A stretch of 54,723 bases of DNA from Acidobacteriota bacterium (GCA_009691245.1 SHUM01000020.1:1-54723); one strand, 5' to 3'. Shown: positions 16,739 to 28,211, counted from the stretch's first letter. Numbers and translations: made by a program. Notes: a model not told the origin generated them from the letters alone.

Positions 16739-17359
16739 GTGCCCGGCCTCCGCGGGAAGTCCCTGGCGATTGCTCTGATTGCTCTCGTCCTGATCGCCTC
16801 CGGATGTCGTCAGCGGAGTTCCGTAGGCTCCCTGCCTACCCCGCCGCCACCACCTTCTCCGCCACCACCTAATTTTCTGGCATTGGGAGACGCGGCCTAT
16901 GCCGCGCGCGACTCTGCCGTTGCGGTCGGCAACTACCAGAAATTTCTAGTGGCTGGCACGTTGTCGTCCGAGCGCGACCGCGTCCTATTCCGAGTCGGAT
17001 TGCTCCACCTGCTGCCGGCAAGCCCGCTGCACGATATCGCGCAAGCTAAAACCACTCTGCAACTATTGATGGAAGCCTACCCCACGAGCGATTACTCGGT
17101 GCAGGCCCGCTTGTATCTGGATTTGTATCAGGAAGTCGAACAGCAGACGAGCAGCATCGCGGAGTACCGCCACCGCATTGAAGAACTGGGTGCGGAGATG
17201 ACCCGACTGAAAGCGGATGATGCGATGAAGGCGGAGGATTTGCAAAAGCTGAAAGCAGAGGCGGCACGGCGCGAGGAACGCATTCGCCAAATAACGACTG
17301 ACCTGGATCGGCTGAAGGAAATTGATATGCTCCGCCGGCCCGCCGTTCCCCGCCGATAG
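16739..17359 (+). CDS. Envelope lipoprotein with helical repeats and coiled coil (QseG-like position)
   Basis: 206 residues from GTG 16739, which places the lipobox LIASGC at about residue 23; the frame is open to a TTG at 16637, but that would give an overlong signal peptide. After a Pro-rich linker (PTPPPPPSPPPP) follow TPR-like helices (FLALGDAAYAARDSAVAVGNYQKFL) and a charged C-terminal coiled coil with many Glu, Lys and Arg. Position directly after a sigma-54 regulator/kinase pair parallels QseG (YfhG), an outer-membrane lipoprotein that tunes the kinase. Sequence similarity to QseG itself cannot be judged here. Confidence 0.65.
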   Translation: MPGLRGKSLAIALIALVLIASGCRQRSSVGSLPTPPPPPSPPPPNFLALGDAAYAARDSAVAVGNYQKFLVAGTLSSERDRVLFRVGLLHLLPASPLHDIAQAKTTLQLLMEAYPTSDYSVQARLYLDLYQEVEQQTSSIAEYRHRIEELGAEMTRLKADDAMKAEDLQKLKAEAARREERIRQITTDLDRLKEIDMLRRPAVPRR

Positions 17360-17380
17360 CATCGTTGTGAATCGTTCTGG

Positions 17381-17641
17381 CTACGCCAGCGCCCCAGGCT
17401 CCGAGTCCTCGTTGCTTTCCAGCCTGTCAATCTCGCAGATCACATTCACTCGGCCCGGCTGTTCGCTAGCTTGAATGGCGACGATGTGCCCCAGGCAGCT
17501 TATGCCGCCAACGCCGGCCCCGGCGTATTCGTCCGGGATTTGCAGTTGCAAATGAACCGGGGAGCCCACCTGCGGGGCGCCAGCACCCGCTGACTGCGCT
17601 AAAGTAAATTCGCAAAGGACCGCATGGAGGGGCTGAGACAT
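17381..17641 (-). CDS. Small PilZ-like domain protein
   Basis: 86 residues, beta-rich, with GSPVHLQLQIPD, GISCLGHIVAIQ and GRVNVICEIDRLE resembling the barrel portion of PilZ domains. The N-terminal RxxxR c-di-GMP motif is absent, so nucleotide binding is doubtful. A purine-rich stretch upstream (reverse complement GAGGTTCCGGCG) could serve as ribosome site. It converges on the lipoprotein gene with a 21-bp gap. Assignment is tentative. Confidence 0.55.
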   Translation of the reverse strand: MSQPLHAVLCEFTLAQSAGAGAPQVGSPVHLQLQIPDEYAGAGVGGISCLGHIVAIQASEQPGRVNVICEIDRLESNEDSEPGALA

Positions 17642-17721
17642 CGCCGGAACCTCCTCTTGTTACACATCCATCAGACAGAATGGGTGCCTGCCATAGCAAC
17701 GGCACGGTAATGGAAACAGCA

Positions 17722-17749
17722 AATGACCGGAAGATAACTCCCGGTCATT
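17722..17749. terminator. Hairpin between minus-strand genes
   Basis: AATGACCGG (17722-17730) and CCGGTCATT (17741-17749) form a perfect 9-bp stem with a 10-nt loop. It lies 84 bp past the end of the coiled-coil membrane gene on the minus strand. No long T run follows, so it may be an attenuating or RNA-stabilising stem rather than a strong terminator. The 190-bp gap holds nothing else. Confidence 0.5.
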
Positions 17750-17832
17750 GCCATTATTGCATCGGAGAGATGCTCATTTATCGTCCTCGCCACGCGCCTG
17801 CGCGGATATCCGGCGAGAATCAATCATCTTGT

Positions 17833-18798
17833 CTAGCTACCGGCCTGCGCATTCGCCGCCGGCTGTGCAGTGTTCAGATGCGCATCGCGCTTCAGCTTCG
17901 GAGCGGAAACGTAGCCCACGACGCGGTCTTTGTAGATTTGGTTGACCACGATTTCCGTCGCCATCCGCGATCCGGCCTGATAGAACTGCACGGGCTCGAA
18001 GACCGTCTTGTCTTTCTTCTCGATGTTGCGGTCGTCGGCGATCAAGCTGACCGTATACTTCTGGCGCTTTACATCCACTTTCTTAAGTTGTAAACCGAGG
18101 CCGCCCACGCGCTGTGTCTTGTCGGACTTGCGCAAATCGAATTCGAAGTAATCGCGGTCGCCGCGGGCACGCAGCTCGATGAGATCATCGTGATTGCGCG
18201 CGATCAAATCACTCTGCACTCCAAGGTCTCCCACCATGCGCTGTAGTTGCGATTTGGTGGAGGCCAGCTCGTCCTTGGTCAGCGATACGTCTTTTTTGAC
18301 TCCGCTCACATCATTGTTGACGCTGCCAATGAAGCCGCGCGCCGCCACCTGATCCTCCTGCAGCTTGCCCAGCTCGCTGGAGAGAACTTCGGTGGATTCC
18401 TTCTGCTTCTTCTCAATCTGCGCAGCCATCTGTTTGGTCCGCTTGATTTCGCCCTGCGCGGAGCCAACCTCGCCCTTGGTGCTGGCGAGCTCATCTTCGA
18501 GCACCGTGAAGCGCTCCGTGGCGCCGCCCAGTTGCGTGTGCAGACGGTCAATCGAGTCCTGCTGACTGTCCAGCTTGGCCACCAGCGTCTGCTCGGACTT
18601 CTGCATCTGGCTGGTCAGCCACCAGGCATAAGCGCCTTCGCTCAACGCCACCGCAAACAGGATGCCCAGCAGCAAGCCCATGGTGCGCACCTTGCGCTCC
18701 CCCGGTGTGGCCGGCGGCGCCACGGCGCTCTGTTGCGGAGCGGCATCTGTTGCGGACTGCGCTGATTCCTGTAGATTTGCGTTCGGTGTGATGCTCAT
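17833..18798 (-). CDS. Membrane-anchored coiled-coil protein, function unknown
   Basis: 321 residues. A polar Ala/Pro-rich N-terminus, one membrane helix (TMGLLLGILFAVALSEGAYAWWL, about residues 39-61), a long coiled coil (about 65-190, heptads such as LTKDELASTKSQLQRMVGDL) and a C-terminal beta-rich domain (DYFEFDLRKSDKTQRVGGLGL, VSLIADDRNIEKKDKTV). Comparable proteins without known function are frequent in Acidobacteriota. It lies 72 bp downstream of the OmpA-like lipoprotein, probably as one operon, which suggests a role in the cell envelope. Confidence 0.7.
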   Translation of the reverse strand: MSITPNANLQESAQSATDAAPQQSAVAPPATPGERKVRTMGLLLGILFAVALSEGAYAWWLTSQMQKSEQTLVAKLDSQQDSIDRLHTQLGGATERFTVLEDELASTKGEVGSAQGEIKRTKQMAAQIEKKQKESTEVLSSELGKLQEDQVAARGFIGSVNNDVSGVKKDVSLTKDELASTKSQLQRMVGDLGVQSDLIARNHDDLIELRARGDRDYFEFDLRKSDKTQRVGGLGLQLKKVDVKRQKYTVSLIADDRNIEKKDKTVFEPVQFYQAGSRMATEIVVNQIYKDRVVGYVSAPKLKRDAHLNTAQPAANAQAGS

Positions 18799-18870
18799 CT
18801 GAGTCTCCTTATCTCACCCAAAAGAAGTGGCCCAAAAATACTGGCCCTGGTTCGATCTGCTTCCGGTCGG

Positions 18871-19623
18871 TTAGCGATTCGCCGCGGAAGACGATAGCGT
18901 CTCCACCGCCGGAGCCATCAGCCGCACAACCACGGCGCGATTCGCCGCGCGCCCTTCCTTCGAATCGTTTTCCGTGAGCGGGTTGTCTTCTCCGAAGCTC
19001 ATCTTGCTGACCTGGTGCATGGGCACACTGTGTCCTACCACCAGGAAACGCTCGATAGCGGCAACGCGCTTTTCTCCCAGTTGAATGTTGTAGGTTTCAT
19101 CGCCCGTCGCGTCCGTGCGGCCTTCCAGCACCAACCTCGCGTCGGGATTCTGCTTGAGCTTCAGGGCCAGCTCGTTCAGACGCATGTCGTTGGTGGCGTC
19201 CAGCCGGGCGCTGCCCAGTTCAAACAGGATCGCGAGTTCCTCCTGTTGCTCCAGATGATTGCGCCGCGCGAATTTTTCGTCGAGCGAGGCAATCTCGCCG
19301 ACAGCATGATCCGCCGTGACTTGTGCGGCCTGGCCGGTGCTGATCGCGGTAGCGGCTTTGGCGTCAGTGACCTTCAATCCGGTATCCAGCGTGTTGATCA
19401 GTTGGCCGTGCTCGCGCGTTACGCCGGAGAGTTCGGTAATCTGGCTGGCGTTGGCCTGGATGCCGGCTTCGAGTTGTCCGTCCTTCTCGTCCATCTTCAC
19501 GGACAGCTCATTCGAGCGGGCATCGATCTGCTCACGCACATATTTCTTGGTGGAGCACGCGCCGGAAACCAACATTACCGCGCTCATCGCTCCCACCGCC
19601 AGCCAACTGCTGCTCATGTTCAT
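18871..19623 (-). CDS. OmpA-family peptidoglycan-binding lipoprotein
   Basis: 250 residues. Signal peptide with lipobox VSGACSTKKY, a helical stalk resembling Lpp/YadA-type coiled coil (about 35-120), and a C-terminal OmpA domain: ILFELGSARLDATNDMRLNEL, LVLEGRTDATGDETYNIQLGEKRVAAIERFL and SFGEDNPLTENDSKEGRAANRAVVV. These contain the Asp and Arg that hold peptidoglycan in OmpA/Pal proteins. It would tether the outer membrane to the cell wall. It is first in the presumed operon with the following coiled-coil gene. Confidence 0.88.
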   Translation of the reverse strand: MNMSSSWLAVGAMSAVMLVSGACSTKKYVREQIDARSNELSVKMDEKDGQLEAGIQANASQITELSGVTREHGQLINTLDTGLKVTDAKAATAISTGQAAQVTADHAVGEIASLDEKFARRNHLEQQEELAILFELGSARLDATNDMRLNELALKLKQNPDARLVLEGRTDATGDETYNIQLGEKRVAAIERFLVVGHSVPMHQVSKMSFGEDNPLTENDSKEGRAANRAVVVRLMAPAVETLSSSAANR

Positions 19624-19925
19624 TTTGCTAACCCTCCGCTTTCAGCTAACAATCTTTGGTTAAAAAACTCAGGCGGGTGGGGCAGTTCCCCCCGGAATCC
19701 CCACCCTCCCGAGCAGTGCGACTTCGTTTGCTGCCAACCAAGGCAATCAAAGTCTGTTACAGTCGCACTCACATGTAGTGCAAGCACTTAACCAAACTGG
19801 AACAGAATTTTTAATCTGTTTTATTTACAAATAGTTATAGGTAGTTAATTAAGAAACAAGTGAGGAATAAGGAAGGCTGAATCAGGGAAACATTCCCCAT
19901 CATTGAGAACCCGACGGGGAAATAT
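19624..19925. promoter_or_regulatory. AT-rich intergenic region with two small inverted repeats
   Basis: The 302-bp gap upstream of the OmpA-like gene is clearly AT-richer than its surroundings. It contains AACAGA-N8-TCTGTT (19801-19820) and AGTGC-AA-GCACT (19777-19788), both shaped like operator sites. On the minus strand a TTGCAC/TGTAAC pair with 16-bp spacing is a weak promoter candidate. No ORF is convincing here. Confidence 0.4.
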
Positions 19926-20795
19926 TCAGTACCGGTTCGGTGAGCTTGGGCAGCCCACTTTGCCCGGACACCGCCAGAGCATCGCCGCCATACCGATTAG
20001 GACGACCGTGGCGACCGCTCCGCCCTCGGGGCCGTATTCCCAGCCGTGCAGCCACGCGGTGGCTGGCGGGCCAGCGGCGCTCCAAGGCACATCGAACAGG
20101 TCCAGGCCGCTGACCGGAAATCCCGCCAGGCCCAAGCTCCAGTTCCACGCCACATGCCAGCCGATGGGATACCACAGCGATTGCGTCCGCAAATATCCGA
20201 GCGCAAGCACCACTCCCGCCAGCACCGTGTTGGTGGTGCTCAACAAGGACGCGGAAGGGTTGGTCCAATGCACGATTCCAAAGAATGTGGAAGAGACCAG
20301 CACGGCGCCGGTCGCACCGATTCCTTCCACCAGCCGCTGAAACGGATAACCGCGGAACAGCAATTCCTCGAAGCAAGCGGCCAGCACGAGCAGGAAAGTA
20401 GTGGTAAGGATGGCGAGCATGGGAGAAGAGTTCACGGACTTCACTGACGTAACTTGAACGTCCGCGATCCCCAGTAAGCTAACAGAGACCGCCGCGACCG
20501 TCGCCAGTCCCACCAGCTTGCCGCATCCCAGCAACTGCCACCATCCCTTGTCCAGCCCTAGGCCAACATCCGCAAACGGGCGGCAGTCAAAAATCTTGAG
20601 CATGGCCCAAGTTACGAATGCAGTGGAGGCAAGGTGGATCAGTGGAGCCAGCACCGGCTGGCCATGACGGCTATATTCGAGAAGCCACCAGCCCAATAAA
20701 TTGACGATCACCACCCAGAATATGACAAATATCAGGAGGCGCCAGCCAGCGCGCAGGCGGCCGTCCGGCAACAGGAAGTAACCAGTGTGGTTCAT
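19926..20795 (-). CDS. CPBP family intramembrane metalloprotease (CAAX/Abi)
   Basis: 289 residues with about eight membrane helices. The CPBP motif EELLFRGYPFQRL (catalytic Glu-Glu and Arg) and the following HWTNPSASLLSTTNTVLAG segment with its zinc-ligand His are present, as is a later YPIGWHVAWNW with another His. These are type II CAAX prenyl endopeptidase relatives; in bacteria they process peptides or serve in bacteriocin immunity. ATG 20795 (MNHTGYFLLPDGRLRAG) is preferred to the TTG at 20855, because the latter lies inside a dispersed repeat. Confidence 0.83.
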   Translation of the reverse strand: MNHTGYFLLPDGRLRAGWRLLIFVIFWVVIVNLLGWWLLEYSRHGQPVLAPLIHLASTAFVTWAMLKIFDCRPFADVGLGLDKGWWQLLGCGKLVGLATVAAVSVSLLGIADVQVTSVKSVNSSPMLAILTTTFLLVLAACFEELLFRGYPFQRLVEGIGATGAVLVSSTFFGIVHWTNPSASLLSTTNTVLAGVVLALGYLRTQSLWYPIGWHVAWNWSLGLAGFPVSGLDLFDVPWSAAGPPATAWLHGWEYGPEGGAVATVVLIGMAAMLWRCPGKVGCPSSPNRY

Positions 20796-20854
20796 TCGAT
20801 TGGGGAAGGTCTCCAAGGATGTCAGGCCGAAGTCCGGCGGATATTGCCGGGCCA

Positions 20855-20917
20855 AGGAATCTGCTTTGTTTTAGCAGCGCGGACAAAAACAGATTCCTCG
20901 CTCCGCTCGGAATGACA
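20855..20917. repeat. Dispersed palindromic repeat family D
   Basis: GAATCTG...CAGATTC arms followed by CTCGCTCCGCTCGGAATGAC, the end typical of this family. Other copies are at 27237-27389, 45272-45345, 47356-47447 and 53943-54038. Such elements are common in Acidobacteriota intergenic regions. Here it separates two genes on the minus strand. Confidence 0.7.
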
Positions 20918-20941
20918 GCGCAACAGGATGTTTCAGCGGCG

Positions 20942-21382
20942 TTACACGCGCAGGTGATCCGGGACCCAGGTCTTGATCATTTGCTTGATCACTTTGCGGT
21001 CTTCAATTCTTTCCGTCAGAACCCTGCGCGCCAGTTCGGGCAACTCCTCGTCGCTGGCAAAGCGCAGCGCGATCAGTTGGCCCGGCGTGAACTCCATCAT
21101 CCGGGCGCGCAGGTCGGCGGGCAGCACTTCCTTCATGCGCAGGCGCATCTCCAGACGGATCACGCGGTCTTGCGCGGTCAGCGCGAAAACCCGCGCGCAG
21201 AAAAACAGGATGATGAAGCCAATGGCCAGCAGCACCCCCATCACCGTCCCGAAAGAAAACGAGCGCACTAGTTGCACGATGGACCAGATGAAATTAATGA
21301 ACAGAATGGGAAAGAGAACCATGTGAAACGCGGGCACGAAGCGCGCGTGATTCTTGAAATTCTGCGTTGCTTGATCTGCCAT
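20942..21382 (-). CDS. DUF6526 family membrane protein
   Basis: 146 residues with two N-terminal membrane helices (FHMVLFPILFINFIWSIVQLV and VMGVLLAIGFIILFFCARVFA) and a cytoplasmic, highly charged helical tail (QDRVIRLEMRLRMKEVLPADL...ELARRVLTERIEDRKVIKQM). The layout NFKNHARFVPAFHMV followed by LQDRVIRLEMRLR-type sequence is that of DUF6526. Function is unknown. It lies between a repeat and the GHMP kinase gene, on the same strand. Confidence 0.75.
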   Translation of the reverse strand: MADQATQNFKNHARFVPAFHMVLFPILFINFIWSIVQLVRSFSFGTVMGVLLAIGFIILFFCARVFALTAQDRVIRLEMRLRMKEVLPADLRARMMEFTPGQLIALRFASDEELPELARRVLTERIEDRKVIKQMIKTWVPDHLRV

Positions 21383-21506
21383 CTGCGAATGCTCCTTAAG
21401 GTTAGGCTGCTTGCTGCCTTCTCAATCGCTGCCACTATACGTCCCCTGAAGGCTGAAATCAAGCATGGCGAGCGTTCGGGCGTTTTCCGTGGTGGCGTAT
21501 CGGTCG

Positions 21507-22559
21507 CTACTTCTCCGTCCGCACCTGCAACCCACGCGGCGCCACGCGCGCCGGAAGAACCTGCGCCCGCGCAGCCGTCAACGCGGCCGCCACGCGGCCC
21601 TTCGCCTCCGGTTCCACCAGAAACGCCACGCATCCACCGCCGCCCGCGCCGCAAGCCTTCCCTGCCCACGCGCCGTTGTGTTTGGCGATGTCGATCAGCC
21701 GGTCGATCTGCTCGGTAGTGATGCCCGGCCAGGCCTTCTTGCGCGCCGCCCAGTCCGCCCCGGCCAGCCGCGCCACCGCGCGCCAGTCATGCTCGATCAA
21801 CGCGGAACGCATCTCCGCCGCAATCGCCGCGATGCGCGCGAAGTGGCGGACTACATCGCGCCGCCCGTCAATGTGCGCCTTCTCCACTTCCCAGTTGTTG
21901 ATCCCTGATTGCCGCGACTGCCCCGTGTAGCACAGCACGAAGCGGTTGTTCATTTCGTCCGGAGACACCGGCAGCTTCTCCGGCTCGATGCCGTGCGGCG
22001 TCAGATGAATCGCCTGCACGCCGCCGAACATCGCCGAGTAATAATCCTGCTCGCCCGCCGGCACGCCGAGCACCTGCGACTCTACGTTGCGCGCAATCTC
22101 AATGAGTTTTCCGGGCAGCTTGCCCGGCGCAAACTTCTTGCCCGTGAATCGCTGCGTAAACTTACTTAGCGCTCCGCAGATCGCGATGTTCAGCGCCGAC
22201 GACCCGCCCAGCCCCGACCCGGTGGGCACGCCCGACTCCATCTCCAGCGTCAGCCCCGGCAAGTTTTCAGCGTGGGACGTGAACTCCCGAATCAGCAGCG
22301 CCGGCAGAGGCAGCCGGAGCTTCCCGCCGCGCGCGACTCGCTGCAATTCATCGAATGACGCAAACTCCTCGCCGCGCCGCAGATCGCGCGAAACAATTTC
22401 AATCCGCCCATCACGCCGTGCTGAAATGCGACAGCGCGCATAGCAATCAATCGCAAAATTAATCGTCTGGGAATTTTCGTGGAATAAGTAGAGCGGCCAG
22501 ATGTCCAGGGTCCCGCCCGCCAAATCCACCCGCGCCGGCGCCTGTGATTGAACAATCAT
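21507..22559 (-). CDS. GHMP-family sugar kinase (HddA-like)
   Basis: 350 residues from ATG 22559. N-terminal APARVDLAGGTLDIWPLYLF is the substrate-binding opening of sugar GHMP kinases; the ATP-binding loop GVPTGSGLGGSSALNIAI and the C-terminal KACGAGGGGCVAFLV motif are intact. The best fit is the D-glycero-D-manno-heptose-7-phosphate 1-kinase group, though related galactokinase-like or fucokinase-like enzymes cannot be excluded. It begins one base after the stop of the small AbrB-like gene, so translation is probably coupled, but no other heptose genes are nearby. Confidence 0.75.
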   Translation of the reverse strand: MIVQSQAPARVDLAGGTLDIWPLYLFHENSQTINFAIDCYARCRISARRDGRIEIVSRDLRRGEEFASFDELQRVARGGKLRLPLPALLIREFTSHAENLPGLTLEMESGVPTGSGLGGSSALNIAICGALSKFTQRFTGKKFAPGKLPGKLIEIARNVESQVLGVPAGEQDYYSAMFGGVQAIHLTPHGIEPEKLPVSPDEMNNRFVLCYTGQSRQSGINNWEVEKAHIDGRRDVVRHFARIAAIAAEMRSALIEHDWRAVARLAGADWAARKKAWPGITTEQIDRLIDIAKHNGAWAGKACGAGGGGCVAFLVEPEAKGRVAAALTAARAQVLPARVAPRGLQVRTEK

Positions 22560-22560
22560 G

Positions 22561-22779
22561 TCAATAGCGACCGCGATCATGCTGCGTCTCTGCGTTCGTA
22601 GCATTGCCGCTGAGCACCTTTTGCGGCGTCTTGCTTCGAACTGGATTCAAGGGCTGCAGTAGAACGCCCTCCGCGACCAATTCAACGGTAAATTGCTTGC
22701 CCGTCTTCCATCGCTGCGCATCCCGTGTTCCCTTGGGTATTGTTACTCGCCCGTTGGTGGAAAGCTTTGCGGTCCTCAT
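22561..22779 (-). CDS. SpoVT/AbrB-type DNA-binding antitoxin-like protein
   Basis: 72 residues from ATG 22779. The sequence MRTAKLSTNGRVTIPKGTRD is the swapped-hairpin AbrB/MazE fold, followed by WKTGKQFTVELVAEGVLLQP. The tail (KTPQKVLSG...) is of the kind that binds a partner toxin in VapB/MazE antitoxins. No PIN or MazF toxin follows: the next gene is a GHMP kinase, one base away. It stands 13 bp downstream of the HEPN-like gene, which may be its partner or may just be another accessory gene. Confidence 0.7.
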   Translation of the reverse strand: MRTAKLSTNGRVTIPKGTRDAQRWKTGKQFTVELVAEGVLLQPLNPVRSKTPQKVLSGNATNAETQHDRGRY

Positions 22780-22792
22780 CGCTTGCCTCACT

Positions 22793-23455
22793 TTACTTTG
22801 AAATATAACAAAGCCACCATATTTTTCGCCGCGCATTCACCCAGACAGGGTCCGTCCACACAGCCGTGTCAAGTTGACTCAGATAATTATCAAAACAATT
22901 TTGTAAGGCTTCGGCGAAGAGTGTCCGATTTACAGTTTTCTTGTTAGGATCCCACACTTTGGAACCCTTTTTGTTTATCCTCCAACCATTCTTAGTCTGT
23001 GATTGGTGCAATAAACCATTCCTAATATTACGGTGAAACTCCCCTCCAGCCAATCCGTTAAACGACGTGCTATACCCGACGAAGAAATCCTCAAAGCTGC
23101 TGCTGCCACTCATAGGCTGGATACCGTTAAGCGAGGCCCACGGCGGAACACCGGGCGTGCCTGCAAGTTTTTGGAATTCCCTTCTGTCTGTGGTCGGTAG
23201 CCCAGTTTTGTAACACTGGATTGTTTCGACTAGCAACGAGCACAAGCTCATCATCGCAAACCCGTACCCTACGTGTCCTCCTTGTATTTTCCCGAGGTGG
23301 GTAATTGGGTCGAAGAATCTGTTCTTATGACGCACCCGGATGAATTTGACAAGGGACGTCCTTGCTCGTTTACTTCCATTGGAATTCAAAAGGTCTTCAA
23401 CACGTCGGATGGAGTATTCAGGGGCAAGTTCCATGAGGGGACTCCTAAGCTTCAT
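22793..23455 (-). CDS. Hypothetical protein with HEPN-like RN-x3-H motif
   Basis: 220 residues, no signal peptide. I do not recognise a named family. Residues 141-150 read HRNIRNGLLH, in which R145-N146...H150 fits the Rx4-6H motif of HEPN ribonucleases and lies in a predicted helix. The rest is mixed and aromatic-rich (FEDFFVGYSTSFNGLAGGEF, ending RRKIWWLCYISK). The gene is clearly AT-richer than its neighbours, suggesting recent transfer. Its start overlaps the last 11 bp of hicA, so it is translated with the toxin-antitoxin pair. A role as toxin or phage-defence effector is a reasonable guess only. Confidence 0.6.
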   Translation of the reverse strand: MKLRSPLMELAPEYSIRRVEDLLNSNGSKRARTSLVKFIRVRHKNRFFDPITHLGKIQGGHVGYGFAMMSLCSLLVETIQCYKTGLPTTDRREFQKLAGTPGVPPWASLNGIQPMSGSSSFEDFFVGYSTSFNGLAGGEFHRNIRNGLLHQSQTKNGWRINKKGSKVWDPNKKTVNRTLFAEALQNCFDNYLSQLDTAVWTDPVWVNARRKIWWLCYISK

Positions 23456-23657
23456 CCCAATCTTCTGAGGAGATACCCGCTTGACGGAGGATCTCCGCGA
23501 CTAGTGCTTTGGAAATATCTCCCTGACGAGGATTCGGGATGCGGACTCGTTGCGTGCCTTTGACCATGAATGGGTGGCGGCGTCCCGCGTAAGGGCCGTC
23601 AAAACCCAGCCTCTGAAATTTCTGGACCAGTTTCCGCCACGATATGCTCTTAGGCAC
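23445..23657 (-). CDS. hicA: HicA-type mRNA interferase toxin
   Basis: 70 residues, double-stranded-RNA-binding-like HicA fold: SWRKLVQKFQRLGF, then GRRHPFMVKG with the catalytic histidine, and VRIPNPRQGDISKALVAEILRQAGIS. HicA cleaves mRNA when free of HicB. It overlaps hicB by 8 bp upstream and the HEPN-like gene by 11 bp downstream, giving a tight translationally coupled set. Confidence 0.88.
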   Translation of the reverse strand: MPKSISWRKLVQKFQRLGFDGPYAGRRHPFMVKGTQRVRIPNPRQGDISKALVAEILRQAGISSEDWDEA

Positions 23658-23895
23658 GATTAACCAATTTCACTTTTTCAACTTTCCACTTGAACCCAGG
23701 GATTGGCTCCCGGTCGCTGACCTTGAGCAGCAGCCAGCCCTCCAAGACTTCCTGTAGCTCACGGCGGCAGTCTTCCAGCTTCTTGGCATTGCCCCAAACG
23801 CCGCGCAGCCCGGGTATCTCCCCGAAGTAGGTTCCATCTTCGAGTTTCTTATACTTGGCGGTCTCCATTTTTTTTTGAACGTATTCCACCAGCAT
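23650..23895 (-). CDS. hicB: HicB-type antitoxin
   Basis: 81 residues with the degraded RNase-H-like HicB fold: YKKLEDGTYFGEIPGLRGVWG, then LEDCRRELQEVLEGWLLLKV. No separate DNA-binding domain follows, so repression of the operon, if any, would be indirect. It is the first gene of the hicB-hicA pair (antitoxin first) and lies 66 bp downstream of secA on the same strand. Confidence 0.87.
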   Translation of the reverse strand: MLVEYVQKKMETAKYKKLEDGTYFGEIPGLRGVWGNAKKLEDCRRELQEVLEGWLLLKVSDREPIPGFKWKVEKVKLVNRA

Positions 23896-23961
23896 GGAGT
23901 GAATCTCCTTCCCGCGCTACGGAACCGCTCCATATCTGTCGCGGCTCGGATCAATACTAAA

Positions 23962-27075
<3,114 letters not shown>

Positions 27076-27236
27076 GTTATGCGAAACCCGATTCCTTGCC
27101 CTTGACTTTGTCCTAGGTTGGGCAATGCTGAGAAGCTAAAGTTCAATTATAGAGGCCAGCGCCGCCCCCCGGCAAGACAGCGAACCTTTTCGCGGTCGTT
27201 CAATGTCTGATTCGCAAACCGTCAGGGCACGGTTTC

Positions 27237-27389
27237 AGAGGCTGCTGAAAAACTCTCGCTCGTCGTCATTCCGAAGTCCGGCGCCTTTTGCCGGGCTGAG
27301 GAACCTGCTTTGTTTTCAGGCGGGCGGAATAAAAGCAGGTTCCTCGCTCCGCTCGGAATGACGACGCGTGAGAGTTTTTCAGCAACCTG
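27237..27389. repeat. Dispersed palindromic repeat family D, extended form
   Basis: Outer arms GGCTGCTGAAAAACTCTC and GAGAGTTTTTCAGCAACC enclose a family-D palindrome (CGTCGTCATTCC...GGAATGACGACG, with inner AGGAACCTGCTT/AAGCAGGTTCCT). The whole can fold as one long stem. It fills most of the 393-bp divergent gap between secA and the transglutaminase gene; the remaining sequence must hold both promoters but I see none clearly. Confidence 0.8.
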
Positions 27390-27468
27390 TTTAGTCGTGC
27401 CCTGACGCCAAGCTGACGCACCACCTGCGGAAGAAGCATATTGACACGCACTGAGCCGCCGTTGTGCA

Positions 27469-28155
27469 ATGAGGCTGATGAATACAAAAACCAGCCTTCT
27501 CCCGCGCGACTGCGTGGACTCGGACCACCCCGCGATCCGCGCCCGCGCGGCTTCGCTCACCTCGGGGCTTGCTTCCGGCGCGCGCGATCATCGCTCCCAC
27601 CAGCGCGAGAAGGCCACGCGCATCTTCAACTTCGTGCGCGACGAGATCGCCTACAACTTCGCGCCCGCCGTGCGCACGCGCGCCGACTTTCGCGCCTCGC
27701 ACACGCTCGCGCTGGGCAATGGTTTTTGTATGCAGAAAGCCGCGCTCTACGCCGCGCTGTGCCGCGCCATCGGCATCCCCGCGCGCGTCGGTTTTCAGGA
27801 CATCATCGACTACAAGATCACCGGGAAGTTTTACGAGATGATGGGCGGCAACGAACTGGACTTCCACGGCATGAACGCCGTCTACCTCGGCGGCCACTGG
27901 CTGAAGGCCGACTGCACGCTGGACCGCGCGCTGTGCGAACGCAAGAACTATCGCCTGATCGAGTTCGACGGCCGCCACGACGCGACGCTCCCGCCGACCG
28001 ACCGCGCCGGCGCGCCGCACTTCACCATCAAGAAGCAACACCTCTTCTACAACGACACCCCACAGTTCGCCAGCAGGACCATGCTCAAGTGGACGCAACA
28101 CCTCCCCTACCAGCAATGGACCAACCTGGTCCACCGCAAGCACGGGTCGATGTAG
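27469..28155 (+). CDS. Transglutaminase-like cysteine protease-fold protein
   Basis: 228 residues, cytoplasmic. Catalytic triad of the transglutaminase core: Cys in LGNGFCMQKAALYAALCRA, His in GGHWLKADCTLD and the Asp just after it. The segment GIPARVGFQDIIDYKI is also typical. The C-terminal third (FTIKKQHLFYNDTPQFA) is family-specific. Bacterial members usually act as peptidases or in peptide modification; substrate unknown. ATG 27469 or 27478 could be the start, the latter with TGAGG just before it. Confidence 0.75.
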   Translation: MRLMNTKTSLLPRDCVDSDHPAIRARAASLTSGLASGARDHRSHQREKATRIFNFVRDEIAYNFAPAVRTRADFRASHTLALGNGFCMQKAALYAALCRAIGIPARVGFQDIIDYKITGKFYEMMGGNELDFHGMNAVYLGGHWLKADCTLDRALCERKNYRLIEFDGRHDATLPPTDRAGAPHFTIKKQHLFYNDTPQFASRTMLKWTQHLPYQQWTNLVHRKHGSM

Positions 28156-28211
28156 TGAGTCTTGGTTGCGCGACCTAATCACAACGCCGAGATTGGACAC
28201 ACTTTGTCCGG

